Positions 1-10,325 of a DNA stretch of 64,000 nucleotides are shown piece after piece. A program made the position numbers and the translations under genes. Below the pieces are notes generated by a model. That model made no database searches, had not been told where the DNA came from, and was given only the letters and a program-made list of their open reading frames with translations. The DNA is from Lactobacillus ultunensis DSM 16047 (GTDB taxonomy: Bacteria; Bacillota; Bacilli; Lactobacillales; Lactobacillaceae). The stretch spans positions 1-64,000 of the forward strand of contig NZ_AZFO01000007.1 in the NCBI RefSeq assembly GCF_001436305.1, read 5' to 3'. Every line of letters begins with the position of its first letter. Position 1 is the stretch's first letter.

Positions 1-58
1 CTACTTGACAGGGAATGTATCAATTTGGCTAGTCGCTTTTCTTATTTTCAAATATTTT

Positions 59-1033
59 TTACTTGTTCTTGTCAGCTTCGTATCTGGTATTGAACAATGG
101 GCTAAGTGCCCTATGGTTTTGAATACACTTAATAGCATCCCCCATAAGTGGGCCAACAGATACCAAAAGCATCTTGTCCAACTTCTTTTCAGCTGGTTGG
201 TTGATTGAATCAGTCAAAACCAAGTTCTTAATTGGTGAATCATTCAATCTCTTAATAGCTGGACCTGAAAGAACGGCATGAGTAGCACTTGCGTAAACTT
301 CAGTAGCACCAGCATTAATCAACGCTTGAGCAGCCAAAGTAATAGTACCAGCAGTATCAATCATATCATCGATAATGATTGCACGCTTGCCTTTAACGTC
401 ACCAATAATGTTCATAACTTCAGCAACGTTAGCCTTAGGACGACGCTTATCAACAATAGCAATAGGACAGCCTAAGAATTCAGCCAACTTTCTGGCACGG
501 TTAACACCACCGTGGTCAGGTGAAACAACAACTGCGCCTTCCTCAAGATGATTACATAAGAAGTAGTCAGCAAGAAGTGGAGCACCCATTAAGTTATCAA
601 CCGGAATATCAAAGAATCCTTGAATTTGTGGTGCGTGCAAGTCGAGTGAAAGGATACGGTTTGCACCTGCAGTTTGAAGCATATCAGCTACAAGCTTAGC
701 AGTGATTGGTTCACGTGCACGAGTCTTACGGTCTTGACGAGCATAACCATAGTAAGGCATCACAATATTAATTGTGCGAGCACTAGCACGACGTACAGCG
801 TCAATCATAATCAAGAGTTCCATTAAATTATCATTAACTGGAGCACTTGTTGATTGAATAAGGTATACGTCTTTACCACGTACAGTTTCATCAATATTAA
901 TTTGAATTTCGCCATCACTAAAACGCTCAACACTTGATTCTGAAAGCGGGATGCCCACGCGATCGGCAATCTTTTGTGCTAAAGGCACGTTTGAGTTAAG
1001 GGCAAAAATCATCATATCGTCTTTATAGGACAT
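59..1033 (-). CDS. prs: Ribose-phosphate pyrophosphokinase (PRPP synthase)
   Basis: This enzyme transfers pyrophosphate from ATP to ribose-5-phosphate to make PRPP for purine, pyrimidine, histidine and tryptophan synthesis; it is cytosolic. The 324-residue protein has the usual family length. The family signature beginning [12 protein letters not shown] lies at residues 131-148, and the PRPP-binding loop [12 protein letters not shown] at 220-231. The ATG is preceded by a clean GGAGG seven bases upstream, which fixes the start. It lies on the minus strand downstream of three SLAP genes. PurR and GlmU, whose pathways also use PRPP or nucleotides, are encoded a few kilobases upstream on the same strand. 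Identification is secure. Confidence 0.97.
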   Translation of the reverse strand: MSYKDDMMIFALNSNVPLAQKIADRVGIPLSESSVERFSDGEIQINIDETVRGKDVYLIQSTSAPVNDNLMELLIMIDAVRRASARTINIVMPYYGYARQDRKTRAREPITAKLVADMLQTAGANRILSLDLHAPQIQGFFDIPVDNLMGAPLLADYFLCNHLEEGAVVVSPDHGGVNRARKLAEFLGCPIAIVDKRRPKANVAEVMNIIGDVKGKRAIIIDDMIDTAGTITLAAQALINAGATEVYASATHAVLSGPAIKRLNDSPIKNLVLTDSINQPAEKKLDKMLLVSVGPLMGDAIKCIQNHRALSPLFNTRYEADKNK

Positions 1034-1220
1034 AATTTCCTCCGTAAAAAAATTTAACCAGCTCTATTTTAGCAAAAGTTGTTTCAAAAAGAACTACATA
1101 CTCTTTAATTATAACAAGATTTTTGCTTCAATAGTAAAAAACCAACAAAAGCACTAACTATCAAGTCTTAAAAAAGCTAAAATATACTTGTACTTTCTAG
1201 TACAACGAAAATATCCTAAA

Positions 1221-1260
1221 AAAATAAGACGTAGCATCTTCTGGGTGTACGTCTTATTTT
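1221..1260 (-). terminator. Intrinsic terminator after the first SLAP gene
   Basis: A 13-bp inverted repeat (arms AAAATAAGACGTA and its complement, loop of about 14 bases) lies just past the stop of the SLAP gene. On the minus strand it is followed by a T-rich run. Confidence 0.85.
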
Positions 1261-1277
1261 TGTTCAATAGTCAATTA

Positions 1278-2990
1278 TTAATTTTGTGCAGTTTGAATCG
1301 CGTAATCGTTAATGTTCAAAGCTTGAGTATAACCGTTAGTAACAATTGATAAAGTAGTATTGTTGTTAGTAAATTGAATAGCAGTTTCAGGAACATTATT
1401 TACTGAGGCAGCTAACTTAACAATTGCAGTAACTTCATCAGGAGTCAAGTTATTCAAGTTAGCCACAGCAACCTTCTTACCACCAAGTTTTGCCTTAGCA
1501 GTAGTAATAGCAGCTATAGCTTCATTAACTTGAGCCACAGTTGCAGTGGCATTATTATTAACAGTGTTAGCATTAGCAATTGTTCTATCATAAGCATTCT
1601 GAGCATCTTGTGAAGCAAGCTTGTACGTATCTGAATTCTTAACAGCTGCTGCGTCATTAATGCTTTGAGTCAGCTTCGCCTTGTCAACTGCAGTAGCTAC
1701 AGTAACATCAGCCTTAGCTTGTTCAATAGTATTCGAGATAAGCATTGTCTTACCACTATATTTAACATCAGAAGCCTTTAAGTATCCTCTACCATTCATT
1801 AATTTATAGAACAATTCTGGGGTACTGGTTGCAGAAGTAGCAATGTATCTTAATTCAGAAACTTGCTGTTTTTGGCCAATACCAAATGATCTAGTATTAT
1901 CTGCTCGACCCTTAATGTTATAAAGTGGCGCAATTTTAATAGTTGTTACGACAGATGATGCATTTGAATCTTCATTACCTGATAAGTTGTCTTCTACAGT
2001 TGCTGCACCATCTGGTTCGTTAACTGGATCAAGTTTAGCACCTGAAACCTTACCTACATTAGCTGCCTTAACGAATTGATCATCGCCAATCTTGTAGTAA
2101 AGCTTAGTGCCAATGTATCTAGTTTCAGAAGTAGTTACCTTCTTGCCCTTCTTGACAGTCTTCTTCTTAGTATCACCATTTTCATCATAAATGTAGGCAT
2201 TTTTCTTTAAAGTGATGGTGGCAGTGCGCTTCGCATCAACATTACCAGCCTTAACGAAGGCAGTACCATCTTCATCAAGTTGATAGTAATCCTTACCTTT
2301 AATAGTTTCAGTACCGTATGAATTTACAGTAGCACCCTTAGTAAGCTTTGCCTTACCCTTGTACTTCTTGATACGCTTGCCATTTTGATCATAGATATAT
2401 GCATTGTGAATTAACTTAACTTTTACTGCATCCATATCTGAATCTGATAAAGACGATGAGTTATCGGATGAAGATGCTTTCTTGTTAGTAGTTGCAGCTT
2501 TATCGTTTACATTAGCTGCCTTGATGAAGGCTACTTTACCACTAGATTTATCTTTACCAATATTGTAGTAAAGTACACCATTAATCTTTTGAATTTTATT
2601 ATAGTTAAGAGTTACACCCTTAGCAATCACAGCTAATCTGCCACCGCCTGCATAATTAGTAATACGCTTACCATTTTGATCATAAGCGTAAGCATTATGT
2701 GTCAAAGTAATGGTTTTAGCTGATGATTTCTTTGAAGTAGTAGTCTTTGATGAAGTTGACTTCTTAGTAGTTGTCTTCTTTGATGAGTTGTTTTTTGAAA
2801 CTGTCTTCTTAGTTGAAGTTGATTTCTTTGAAGTAGTTTTGCTAGTTGTAGTTTTCTTAGAAGCAGTAGTCTTGCTTGATGACTTAGTAGTTGCAGCTTG
2901 AACGGTAGCATTTTGAGCAGTACCTAAAAGTGGGCTAACACTCATTAATGCAGCTGCTGATACCATGATCAACTTATGATTTAATTTCAT
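1278..2990 (-). CDS. Secreted SLAP-domain cell-wall protein with FIVAR-like domain
   Basis: This is a predicted secreted protein held in the wall by SLAP (surface layer protein A, PF03217) repeats. The 570-residue product begins with a signal peptide (residues 1 to about 32, ending VQAA), then a Ser/Thr/Lys-rich linker to about residue 92. At least three SLAP units follow, each with the pattern HNAY.YDQNGKRI...YY.I...FIKAANV; a fourth, more divergent unit ends near residue 415. Residues about 420-500 look like a FIVAR/GA-type helical module (Y.LASQDAQNAYD), and the C-terminal 60 residues are unassigned. A GAGGT site precedes the ATG. It heads a cluster of three SLAP genes. The ligand is unknown; adhesion or wall display is inferred from the family. 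Confidence 0.85.
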   Translation of the reverse strand: MKLNHKLIMVSAAALMSVSPLLGTAQNATVQAATTKSSSKTTASKKTTTSKTTSKKSTSTKKTVSKNNSSKKTTTKKSTSSKTTTSKKSSAKTITLTHNAYAYDQNGKRITNYAGGGRLAVIAKGVTLNYNKIQKINGVLYYNIGKDKSSGKVAFIKAANVNDKAATTNKKASSSDNSSSLSDSDMDAVKVKLIHNAYIYDQNGKRIKKYKGKAKLTKGATVNSYGTETIKGKDYYQLDEDGTAFVKAGNVDAKRTATITLKKNAYIYDENGDTKKKTVKKGKKVTTSETRYIGTKLYYKIGDDQFVKAANVGKVSGAKLDPVNEPDGAATVEDNLSGNEDSNASSVVTTIKIAPLYNIKGRADNTRSFGIGQKQQVSELRYIATSATSTPELFYKLMNGRGYLKASDVKYSGKTMLISNTIEQAKADVTVATAVDKAKLTQSINDAAAVKNSDTYKLASQDAQNAYDRTIANANTVNNNATATVAQVNEAIAAITTAKAKLGGKKVAVANLNNLTPDEVTAIVKLAASVNNVPETAIQFTNNNTTLSIVTNGYTQALNINDYAIQTAQN

Positions 2991-3074
2991 CGATAATTTA
3001 CCTCACATCTAAAACTAAAATTTAATTCATTTATATATTGTAAATCGAAATTGCTGTTTTGCCAATTTTAGGAC

Positions 3075-3113
3075 AAAAAAAGACATCTTTTCTTAACGAA
3101 AAGGTATCTTTTT
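3075..3113 (-). terminator. Intrinsic terminator after second SLAP gene
   Basis: An imperfect hairpin of A/T-flanked arms (AAAAAGACATC.../...GGTATCTTTTT) lies 11 bases past the stop codon of the upstream minus-strand SLAP gene. Confidence 0.7.
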
Positions 3114-3123
3114 AAGTGAATTA

Positions 3124-3924
3124 TTACTTAACAGTTACATCTGAAGCTTTTACGTAATAATGATTTGGTTGCAAAGCATAATATTTAACACCTTTAATAG
3201 TCTTAGTACCTAAGCCTTTAACAGTTACGCCTTTACCAATGTATTTAGTGTTTAAGTAATTCTTTACGCGCTTACCGTTCTTGTCATAAACGTAAGCCTT
3301 ATTCTTCATGGTAATCTTAACTACCTTTATAGCCTTCTCAGAAGTGCTCTTCTTAGTAGTCTTATTTTCTTCTTTTTTAACTGACTTCTTAGAACTTGCT
3401 TTTTTAGTAGTTTTCTTGGCAGTTGACTTCTTTGAAATTTCCTTCTTAGCAGTTTCCTTTGAAGCAGTCTTCTTTAAAGTTGATTTCTTTGACACTGACT
3501 TCTTAGAAACACTCTTCTTGGTTGAAGTAGAAGTTACAACTTTCTTACCATTTGACTTAAGAGTGTAAGTAGTATTACCAGACTTGTAAGTTACTGTACC
3601 TTCAGTAGCTGCAGCTGGAATCCAGTACTTCAAATCAGTTTGAATACTGTAGTAAACTTGACCATTAATGTTCTTAACATTCCAAATGGTGTATTTACTA
3701 CCCTTAGTTGCAGTCTTTGAAGTCTTCTTGCCATATCTGTCAACAAACTTCATAGTCTTATTCAATGTAACACGACTATTTTTACCATAGGTGTTGTAAA
3801 CACCCTTTGCATGTGCAATTGGAGCAGCTTGAACAGAAGCGTTGCCTTCTGCCATACCTAAAACTGGGCTAACACCCATTAAAACAGCTACTGATACCAT
3901 AACTAACTTATGACTTAATTTCAT
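3124..3924 (-). CDS. Secreted SLAP-domain cell-wall protein
   Basis: A 266-residue secreted protein. It has an N-terminal signal peptide almost identical in its first residues to that of the neighbouring SLAP gene (MKLSHKLVMVSVAVLMGVSP), then a divergent wall-binding module (to about residue 125), a Lys/Ser/Thr-rich linker with repeated KKS/KKT units (about 130-195), and one C-terminal SLAP unit (NKAYVYDKNGKRV...YYALQ...YVKASDV). SLAP units bind the wall non-covalently, so this is probably a surface-displayed protein. It sits between two other SLAP genes in the same direction, each apparently with its own terminator, so they look like duplicated single-gene units. Exact function is unknown. 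Confidence 0.85.
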   Translation of the reverse strand: MKLSHKLVMVSVAVLMGVSPVLGMAEGNASVQAAPIAHAKGVYNTYGKNSRVTLNKTMKFVDRYGKKTSKTATKGSKYTIWNVKNINGQVYYSIQTDLKYWIPAAATEGTVTYKSGNTTYTLKSNGKKVVTSTSTKKSVSKKSVSKKSTLKKTASKETAKKEISKKSTAKKTTKKASSKKSVKKEENKTTKKSTSEKAIKVVKITMKNKAYVYDKNGKRVKNYLNTKYIGKGVTVKGLGTKTIKGVKYYALQPNHYYVKASDVTVK

Positions 3925-4014
3925 AATATCTTACCTCTTATTAAAAACCTTAAACTTAGAAATTAATATTACTTACTAACATAGTTAAATAACATAAAAT
4001 TATCATATAATCTT

Positions 4015-5138
4015 CTATTTATTGGTAATCTTTTCCACATCAGTAATATTGACATATGCACCATTACCAATATCGTAATACATTTTACCATTAATTTTCT
4101 TAGTACCGTAATAATTTAGTACTGTTCCTTTTTTAATACAATTAAAACCTAAATAATTACTAATTCTATTACCCTTAGAATTATAAGGATAGGCAATATT
4201 TCTTAAAGTAATGGTATTCTTTCCTCGTGGCATTGACAATGAAGCTTTTACAGATTTTTTACTTCCATCTAATTGTGTAATCTTTTTTCCTTGGCTAATG
4301 GAACCCACATTAGAGCCTTTAACATAAGCATCATTACCGACATATAGTATAACTTACCATTAATTTTCTTTTTATTATAAAAATTAATAGTCGCATTTTT
4401 CTTAATATAAGAATAACCTAAATAATTATAAATTCTATTGCCTTTTATGTTATACAAATATGTATTTCTTTTTAAAGTTAAATTGGGCTTATTAAAATCT
4501 GTCGACATAGATAATGATGTTGTAGCAAGAGGTCTAGGAGATGATTCAAAATTGACATTAGTAACGTTGCTGGTTTTTATATATTGATCGTTACCTAAAT
4601 TATAGTATTTCTTACCCTTAATAGTTCTTATACCATAAGAAAACAAAACAGTACCTTTCCTAATAAAATATTCGCCCACATTTTTATTAACGCGCTTCCC
4701 CTTTACATCATAAACATATGCGTTATGTACCAAAGTTATTTTTCGATTATTCGGTGTAGTAATATCATTTGATTTATTTTTATCATTAGTAATTGTATAG
4801 GTTAAATTATCTTTTTTATAAGATACTGTACCTTCTACATCAGAAGCAGGAAGCCAATATTTATTATGTTTTTGTACGCTTAAACATGTTATCCCATTAA
4901 TATTCTTAACAGCATAAACCATATACTTTCCCCCTTTTTCAGCAACTTCTATTTTTTTGGCTCCTTCTTCAGTAATAAAATTATCATTTTTAACAGCCTT
5001 AACTATATTTTTTCCAATAGGTTTATATATATTATTAGTTGCAGCATCAACCAATGAAGTGTTTGTAACTGTAGTAACCAAATTTATCTCCATGAGTGTA
5101 ATTATGGATATCATGATGACTTTAAAATTTATTTTCAT
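4015..5138 (-). pseudogene. SLAP-domain secreted protein gene, frameshifted
   Basis: This was a gene of about 374 codons: signal peptide (MKINFKVIMISIITLMEIN...), an N-terminal wall-binding module like that of the neighbouring SLAP gene, then three SLAP units. The first frame runs from 5138 and ends at 4269 with nonsense after KINGKLYY. A second frame (residues VGNDAYVKGSNVGSISQG...) resumes the SLAP pattern and ends at 4015. Comparison with sibling motifs (YYNIG, YYNLG) shows that one A is missing near 4341-4347: TACTATATGTC instead of an expected TACTATAATGTC. The product would lose its last SLAP unit and a half. The coding region is also more AT-rich than its siblings. A sequencing error cannot be excluded. 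Confidence 0.8.
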
Positions 5139-5403
5139 ATCTTTTTCCCTCGTTCTTAATTTTAAATATAACCATTAATGCATATTGTAAAGCTTCGTTT
5201 TATCGTTATCAACATTAATAGTTATTTAATTAAGATTATAAACAGAGTATTTTTTAGTTACCATATTAAATTATTATACCCAAACAGAATTATTTTTAAT
5301 ACTTATGTTATTTAATTAGATGATTTAAAATAACAGATGAAATTATAAGAACACACTAATCCTTCTATTTCAAGTTGCTTGCTATATACAAGCTATAACT
5401 AAA

Positions 5404-5450
5404 GATCAAAAAATAGCCTTAGTCAGAACGACTAAGGTTATTTTTTGATC
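5404..5450 (-). terminator. Strong terminator after glmU
   Basis: A 21-bp inverted repeat with a single G-T mismatch (arms GATCAAAAAATAGCCTTAGTC) starts directly next to the glmU stop codon. The A and T tracts inside the stem would let it act in both directions. Confidence 0.9.
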
Positions 5451-6836
5451 TTATTCCCACTCTTTATCTTTAGAAAGTGGAAGCTTATGCCAATAATCTG
5501 GTTTATTAACTTGTCGACCACGAGCGATTGCCATATCGTACTTACCAACATCTTTAGTAATTGTTGAATCAGCAGCGATAAATGAATGGTCAGCTACGTT
5601 AATTGGAGCAATCAGTGTTGAACCAGCACCAACGAATGAATGATCGCCGACATTCGTATGGAACTTCTTTACGCCATCGTAGTTAGAGAAGATAGTACCG
5701 CAGCCTACGTTAATATCCTTGCCTAAAGTAGCATCCCCAACATAAGTTAAGTGACCTACCTTAGTGTTTTCACCAATTTCAGCCTTCTTAATTTCAACAA
5801 AGTTACCAATGTGAGCACCCTTACGGATAACTGCCTTTGGACGCAAGTGTGAGTTTGGACCAATATCAGTATTGTCATCCATTTTAGCTTCTTGCAAAGT
5901 TGAAGAAGTAATAGTGACATTATTACCGATCTTAGAATCAACGATTCTTGAACCATTAGTAATGTAACAATCATTGCCGATTTCAGTATTGCCTTTGATA
6001 ACGACATTGCCTTCAATTACAGTATCATTACCAATTTTTACACCAGCATCAATATAAGCAGTATCGGGATCAACAAATGAAACACCATTACGCATATGCA
6101 TTTCATTGATTCTTCTTTGCATGGTCTTAGTAGCTTGAGCCAAAGCTACACGATCGTTAACGCCTAAACTTTCACTGAAGTCAGGCATCTTGTACGCATC
6201 AACGCGTTCACTGCTATTACGCAAAATTTCAAGAACATCAGTTAAGTAGTATTCGCCTTGAGCGTTATTGTTATCAACATGCTTCAAAGCTTCGAACAAC
6301 TTCTTGTTGTCAAAGCAGAAGACACCAGTGTTAATTTCCTTAACTTTCAATTCTTCTGGATTACCATCTTTTTGTTCAACGATTCTTAAAACGTTGCCTT
6401 GATCGTCACGAATAATTCTGCCATAGCCAAATGGGTTAGGAGCTTCTGCAGTTAAAACAGTAGCTGCATTGCCTTTCTTTGCGTGATATTTAAATAATTC
6501 ATTAAAAGTATCAGTTGTGAAAAGTGGGGTATCACCAGTAACTACTAAAGTAGCACCATCTTTATCGCCAAGAGCTTCCTTGGCCGTCATTACAGCATCA
6601 CCAGTACCCAGTTGCTTTTCTTGGAAAGCAAATTCAGACTTGTTTGCCAAAACCTTTTCCACTTCTCCAGCGCCCGTACCAACAACAGTAACAATTTTAG
6701 CTGGGTTAACGCCTCTAGCAGCGTCAACAACATGTTCAACCATAGTTTTACCACAAACTTTGTGCAAAACCTTGTACAACTTCGACTTCATTCTGGTACC
6801 CTTGCCCGCGGCAAGAACAACTACATATTTTTCCAT
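5451..6836 (-). CDS. glmU: Bifunctional GlmU: GlcN-1-P acetyltransferase / GlcNAc-1-P uridyltransferase
   Basis: This enzyme makes UDP-GlcNAc, the precursor for peptidoglycan and teichoic acids, by acetylating glucosamine-1-phosphate and then uridylating it. The 461-residue length is normal. The nucleotidyltransferase P-loop-like motif LAAGKGTRM is at residues 8-16; the second half is a left-handed beta-helix of hexapeptide repeats (from about 250), ending in the acetyltransferase active region ([27 protein letters not shown]). An AGAGGT site lies nine bases before the ATG. It follows purR by 48 bases on the same strand and is probably co-transcribed with it, as in other Firmicutes. Secure. 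Confidence 0.97.
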   Translation of the reverse strand: MEKYVVVLAAGKGTRMKSKLYKVLHKVCGKTMVEHVVDAARGVNPAKIVTVVGTGAGEVEKVLANKSEFAFQEKQLGTGDAVMTAKEALGDKDGATLVVTGDTPLFTTDTFNELFKYHAKKGNAATVLTAEAPNPFGYGRIIRDDQGNVLRIVEQKDGNPEELKVKEINTGVFCFDNKKLFEALKHVDNNNAQGEYYLTDVLEILRNSSERVDAYKMPDFSESLGVNDRVALAQATKTMQRRINEMHMRNGVSFVDPDTAYIDAGVKIGNDTVIEGNVVIKGNTEIGNDCYITNGSRIVDSKIGNNVTITSSTLQEAKMDDNTDIGPNSHLRPKAVIRKGAHIGNFVEIKKAEIGENTKVGHLTYVGDATLGKDINVGCGTIFSNYDGVKKFHTNVGDHSFVGAGSTLIAPINVADHSFIAADSTITKDVGKYDMAIARGRQVNKPDYWHKLPLSKDKEWE

Positions 6837-6884
6837 GAATGTTTAACCTCTTAATAATCAAAACTTGAGTCTAGTATACCATTT

Positions 6885-7715
6885 TTAGAAACGGTCAAAG
6901 TCAGTTTCACTTAAGAAGTTTCCAGGTTCTGCCAAAATAAGTTTCTTAGTAGTGTCAATTTTACTGATTTTTACAAGTGAAAGATAATTTTTGATCAATT
7001 TTTCTTTATCAAAATCAGCTTCACAAAGCACGCAGACACCAGCAATAGTACCTTTGAATTCCTTAACTAGTTCTTCCATCCCGGTTAAGGTGCCGCCGCC
7101 CTTCATAAAGTCATCGACAATTAAAACCTTGGCTCCCTTTTCAAGTGCGCGCGTTGGCAACTCCATTTTTGAAACGCGAGACAGAGATGAAGAAATATAG
7201 TTAACTGAAACAGTTGCGCCTTCAGTAACCTTGGATCTCTTTCTTGCAGTAACAAATGAAACATCTAAGTAACGTGCAACAGCTTGAGCTAAAGCAATTC
7301 CTTTAGTCTCTACAGTCATTACAGCATCAACATCTTTATAAGCATAATGAGTTGCAATCAGTTCACCGATTCTACGCAAATCTTGCGTATTACCCAAAAT
7401 GTCTGACAAATATACAAAACCACCAGCTAAAATTCTGCTTGAATCTTCAATTCTTGAAGACAAGTCAGACAAATAATTTTCAGCATGTTTTTTACCTAAA
7501 AATGGAATATAGCGTACGCCACCAGCTGCACCTGTTACAGTTTCTAAAATACCATCCTGATTGCTAGCAAGCGTATATTTCAAAATAGCTAAATCTTCCG
7601 AAATAGATGATTTAGCTGCACCATAACGCTTAGCAAAGAATGGTAGTGCAATTAATGTATGGGGACGCTCCATCAAATATTTGGTCATGTCCACCAATCT
7701 TTCTGAACGTTTCAT
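6885..7715 (-). CDS. purR: PurR-type PRPP-responsive purine regulator
   Basis: A DNA-binding regulator of purine genes of the Bacillus/Lactococcus type, unrelated to LacI-type PurR of E. coli. Its 276 residues comprise an N-terminal winged helix (about 1-75) and a phosphoribosyltransferase-like domain with a PRPP-binding loop (VLIVDDFMKGGGTL, 197-210), which senses PRPP rather than doing catalysis. The usual second domain residues (VETKGIALAQAVA) are present. The start is supported by GAAAGGAA upstream of the ATG. It sits between veg and glmU, the classical Firmicutes order. Confidence 0.95.
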   Translation of the reverse strand: MKRSERLVDMTKYLMERPHTLIALPFFAKRYGAAKSSISEDLAILKYTLASNQDGILETVTGAAGGVRYIPFLGKKHAENYLSDLSSRIEDSSRILAGGFVYLSDILGNTQDLRRIGELIATHYAYKDVDAVMTVETKGIALAQAVARYLDVSFVTARKRSKVTEGATVSVNYISSSLSRVSKMELPTRALEKGAKVLIVDDFMKGGGTLTGMEELVKEFKGTIAGVCVLCEADFDKEKLIKNYLSLVKISKIDTTKKLILAEPGNFLSETDFDRF

Positions 7716-7770
7716 GATATTTCCTTTCTAATGTTTGATTTTATACTTAATTAATATACTCTAAAGGGCA

Positions 7771-7806
7771 AAAAAAAGCACTAACATTTTAAAAATGCTA
7801 GTGATA
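7771..7806 (-). terminator. Probable terminator after veg
   Basis: An inverted repeat (CACTAACAT / ATGCTAGTG, one mismatch) lies next to an A7 run that becomes a T-run on the minus strand. It lies between the veg stop and purR. Confidence 0.65.
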
Positions 7807-7820
7807 TTTTCTAATTGTGT

Positions 7821-8069
7821 TTAGGTTTCAGCTTTATCATCAAATTTTAATGCAATATTCTTAGTTAACAAATCTGTATAACTATAAGAAACATGCTTAA
7901 AATTATTCTGGCGTTGGTCTAAATCGACCACAAACACTGCAGGGAATGTTTCTCTCAAAACTCCCCGTCTCTTAGTAACTTTCTTACGACCCGCTTGAGC
8001 TACTACTGTTAAGGTATCACCTAAGTGAGAATCCAACTTGTGCTTTATAGTAATAATTGATGTTGGCAC
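7821..8069 (-). CDS. veg: Veg family protein
   Basis: A small (82-residue) protein of the Veg family, which in Bacillus subtilis affects biofilm gene expression; its biochemical role is unclear. The conserved core (SIITIKHKLDSHLGDTL, then GRKK...RRGVL.ETFPAVFVV) is complete. The reading frame stays open upstream, but the best start is a GTG at 8067-8069, ten bases after AAAGGAG; the upstream extension has no ribosome binding site and is not family-like. Its place between rsmA and purR is the conserved Firmicutes arrangement. Confidence 0.92.
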   Translation of the reverse strand: MPTSIITIKHKLDSHLGDTLTVVAQAGRKKVTKRRGVLRETFPAVFVVDLDQRQNNFKHVSYSYTDLLTKNIALKFDDKAET

Positions 8070-8130
8070 TAAGCAACAACTCCTTTGGTGACATTTTATC
8101 ACAAATATATAATAAAATCAATATTATACA

Positions 8131-9015
8131 CTAATTGCTAGGAATATTTCTAGCAATTTCAATAAATTGTTCAATTGATAAATCTTCTGGTCTGATCCTT
8201 GGATCAACATCTAACTTTTTAATTAAGTCTGCTCGTTGATCTGTATCGGGAATTAAAGTTTTTAAGTTGTTGTTAAGTGTCTTTCTTCTTTGAGAAAAGC
8301 ACATTTTGACTACCCAAATAAAGTGTTTACGATTTTCAATTGCTGGCTTGTCTTTAAGCGGTGTTAAAACGACTACGCTGGAGTCAACTCTAGGCCGAGG
8401 CATAAATGAAGTATTTTTAACTTCCAAAGCCAATCTTACATTCATTTCAGTCTGCACCGAAATAGTTAGCGGACCATATTCTTTATTGCCTGGCTTAGCC
8501 TCAAGTCGTTCTGCAACTTCTTTTTGCATCATTAAGGTTAAACTTGTGAAATGCAAATCTGATTCAGCTAAGACAAAAATAATTGGGGTTGTAATATAAT
8601 ATGGCAAATTGGCTACAACTTTGATTGGCTTTCCCATGTCAAAAAAGCCAGTCAGATCTTTTTCAAAATTAGCTTTTAGCACATCCTTAAGCGTTAGCTT
8701 AAAACGTGCCTCCAGTGGCTCACCATCAATTTTCTTAGGCAATTCATTATGCAAAATTTCAGGTAAACTATCGTCAACTTCATAAGCAAATACCTTTGCT
8801 CCAGCTAAAAGGAGCTGCTCAGTCAAAGAACCAATACCTGGTCCAATTTCAATTACTTGATCACCAGATTGAATATTAGCTGCTTCAACAATACCCAAAA
8901 TTGCATTTTGATCAACTAAGAAATTTTGTCCTAAATTTTTCTTAGCTTTAACAAAATATCGATTAATGATTGCTCTAGTTCTAACTGGTGAACCAATTGG
9001 AATATTATTTGCCAT
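8131..9015 (-). CDS. rsmA: 16S rRNA (adenine1518/1519-N6) dimethyltransferase RsmA (KsgA)
   Basis: This enzyme dimethylates two adjacent adenines in helix 45 of 16S rRNA during late small-subunit assembly. The 294-residue protein has the SAM motif [10 protein letters not shown] (residues 56-65) and the catalytic NLPYYI motif (136-141), and the normal length. The frame is open for another 29 codons upstream, but the ATG at 9013-9015 has GGAGG eight bases before it and matches the family N terminus ([10 protein letters not shown]), so it is taken as the start. It overlaps the end of rnmV by 11 bases, which suggests translational coupling. Confidence 0.96.
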   Translation of the reverse strand: MANNIPIGSPVRTRAIINRYFVKAKKNLGQNFLVDQNAILGIVEAANIQSGDQVIEIGPGIGSLTEQLLLAGAKVFAYEVDDSLPEILHNELPKKIDGEPLEARFKLTLKDVLKANFEKDLTGFFDMGKPIKVVANLPYYITTPIIFVLAESDLHFTSLTLMMQKEVAERLEAKPGNKEYGPLTISVQTEMNVRLALEVKNTSFMPRPRVDSSVVVLTPLKDKPAIENRKHFIWVVKMCFSQRRKTLNNNLKTLIPDTDQRADLIKKLDVDPRIRPEDLSIEQFIEIARNIPSN

Positions 9016-9571
9016 TTTTTGCCTCCTCAACCGCTCTTTTAAGTTCATTGAGTGAAATGCCAAAGGTATGCAAGCGGCTGTAGAACTGCTTGGAATTTCC
9101 ATAGCCTACGCTCAATTTAATGCCAACTTGCTCGCGTAATTTACGCGAACCACTACCGCCTGCTAACCCTAATTTATGATACTCCAGTTCAGTCAAATCA
9201 CTCTTTTGCGGAGCCACTTCGTGCAAATCGCTTAGCGCTCTTTCAAGTGCTTCTTTTGAAGCATGTTCTACACCAAGACTGCCCTTTTTGTGCGGCTCGC
9301 CTTCTTTGCGCGTGATAAAAGCTTGTTTTGCATTGGGCACTGCATTAGTAACAATTCGCCGAATACGCTCTCCATTAAAGTCCGGATCCGTAAAAACAAT
9401 AATTTGTCTTGTTTGACTTAGCTTCTTCAACTGTGCCAATACTTCATCTGACACAGCTGAGCCATTGGTTTCAACTGTCTCAATACCTGGGAAAAATTGT
9501 TTCAAACGGATAGTATCGTCTTTTCCCTCAACAACGATTACCGCATCAAAATTCTTTTTATTTAAGACCAT
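9005..9571 (-). CDS. rnmV: Ribonuclease M5
   Basis: RNase M5 trims the precursor of 5S rRNA. The 188-residue protein carries a TOPRIM domain with its acidic motifs VEGKDD (residues 14-19) and FTDPDFNGE (60-68), and a C-terminal region typical of the family. It overlaps tatD by 14 bases upstream and rsmA by 11 bases downstream. This is the same gene order as in Bacillus, where rnmV and ksgA are adjacent. Confidence 0.96.
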   Translation of the reverse strand: MVLNKKNFDAVIVVEGKDDTIRLKQFFPGIETVETNGSAVSDEVLAQLKKLSQTRQIIVFTDPDFNGERIRRIVTNAVPNAKQAFITRKEGEPHKKGSLGVEHASKEALERALSDLHEVAPQKSDLTELEYHKLGLAGGSGSRKLREQVGIKLSVGYGNSKQFYSRLHTFGISLNELKRAVEEAKNGK

Positions 9572-10325
9572 AAACTCTCACTGTATTTTTGTAGGTTGCA
9601 TCTGCCACTTCTTCAAGTGGAATATTCTTCAACTTCGCAATCGCTTCTGCGACATAGCGAACATAACCTGTTTCATTTTGATGACCACGATATGGTTTAG
9701 GTGTCAAATATGGTGCATCTGTTTCAACTAAAATACGATCAAGTGGAGCAGCTTTGGCACTTTCGTGAACTTCCGTTGCTTTAGTAAAAGAAACAACTCC
9801 AGAATATGAAAAGTAAACGTTTAAGTCCAGGAACTTATTCAACCAATCAACGCCGCCATTGAAGCTATGCAAAATTGCACCATACTCTAAATTGCTATTT
9901 TTCAAAATATTGTAGCAATCAGGAAATGCATCCCGTGTATGAATATCAACCGGCATCTTCAAGTCGTGTGCTACTTCAATCTGACGAGCAAAAACTTGAC
10001 GCTGCACATCACGCGGAGATTCATCCCAATAGTAATCCAGGCCGATTTCACCCATTGCGACAACTTTAGGCATTTTCAACTGCTTAACTAGCTCATCTTC
10101 TGCCTTTTGATCATAGTCTTTAGCTACATCGGGACAATAACCAACCATTGCATAAACATTATCAAACTTTTGTGCTAAATCCACTGCTCGCTTGTTAAAA
10201 TCAGGATCTTGACCAGCACAAATTACCTTGGTAACGCCTAACGCTTTAGCTCGTTCCAGGTAATATTGTTCCTTGCCACGAAAAGGCTCATCATTTAAAT
10301 GAGTATGGTTATCAATAATTTCCAT
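9558..10325 (-). CDS. tatD: TatD family metal-dependent hydrolase (deoxyribonuclease)
   Basis: A TIM-barrel metal-dependent hydrolase of the TatD/YabD family. Members show 3'-5' exonuclease activity on DNA and are linked to DNA repair. The metal ligands are visible: HTH at residues 7-9, Glu93 in GEIGLDYYW, His in VDIHTRD, His in LHSFNGG and Asp in VETDAPYL. The length (255) is typical. Its ATG overlaps the metG stop as TAATG, so translation is probably coupled to metG. The cellular substrate is not certain. Confidence 0.94.
   Translation of the reverse strand: MEIIDNHTHLNDEPFRGKEQYYLERAKALGVTKVICAGQDPDFNKRAVDLAQKFDNVYAMVGYCPDVAKDYDQKAEDELVKQLKMPKVVAMGEIGLDYYWDESPRDVQRQVFARQIEVAHDLKMPVDIHTRDAFPDCYNILKNSNLEYGAILHSFNGGVDWLNKFLDLNVYFSYSGVVSFTKATEVHESAKAAPLDRILVETDAPYLTPKPYRGHQNETGYVRYVAEAIAKLKNIPLEEVADATYKNTVRVYGLK

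Noticed and set aside
2702-2911. Open frames on both strands within the Ser/Lys-rich linker of the first SLAP gene
   Set aside because: They follow from the repetitive AAG/TCT codons of the linker, have no ribosome binding site and give low-complexity sequence.
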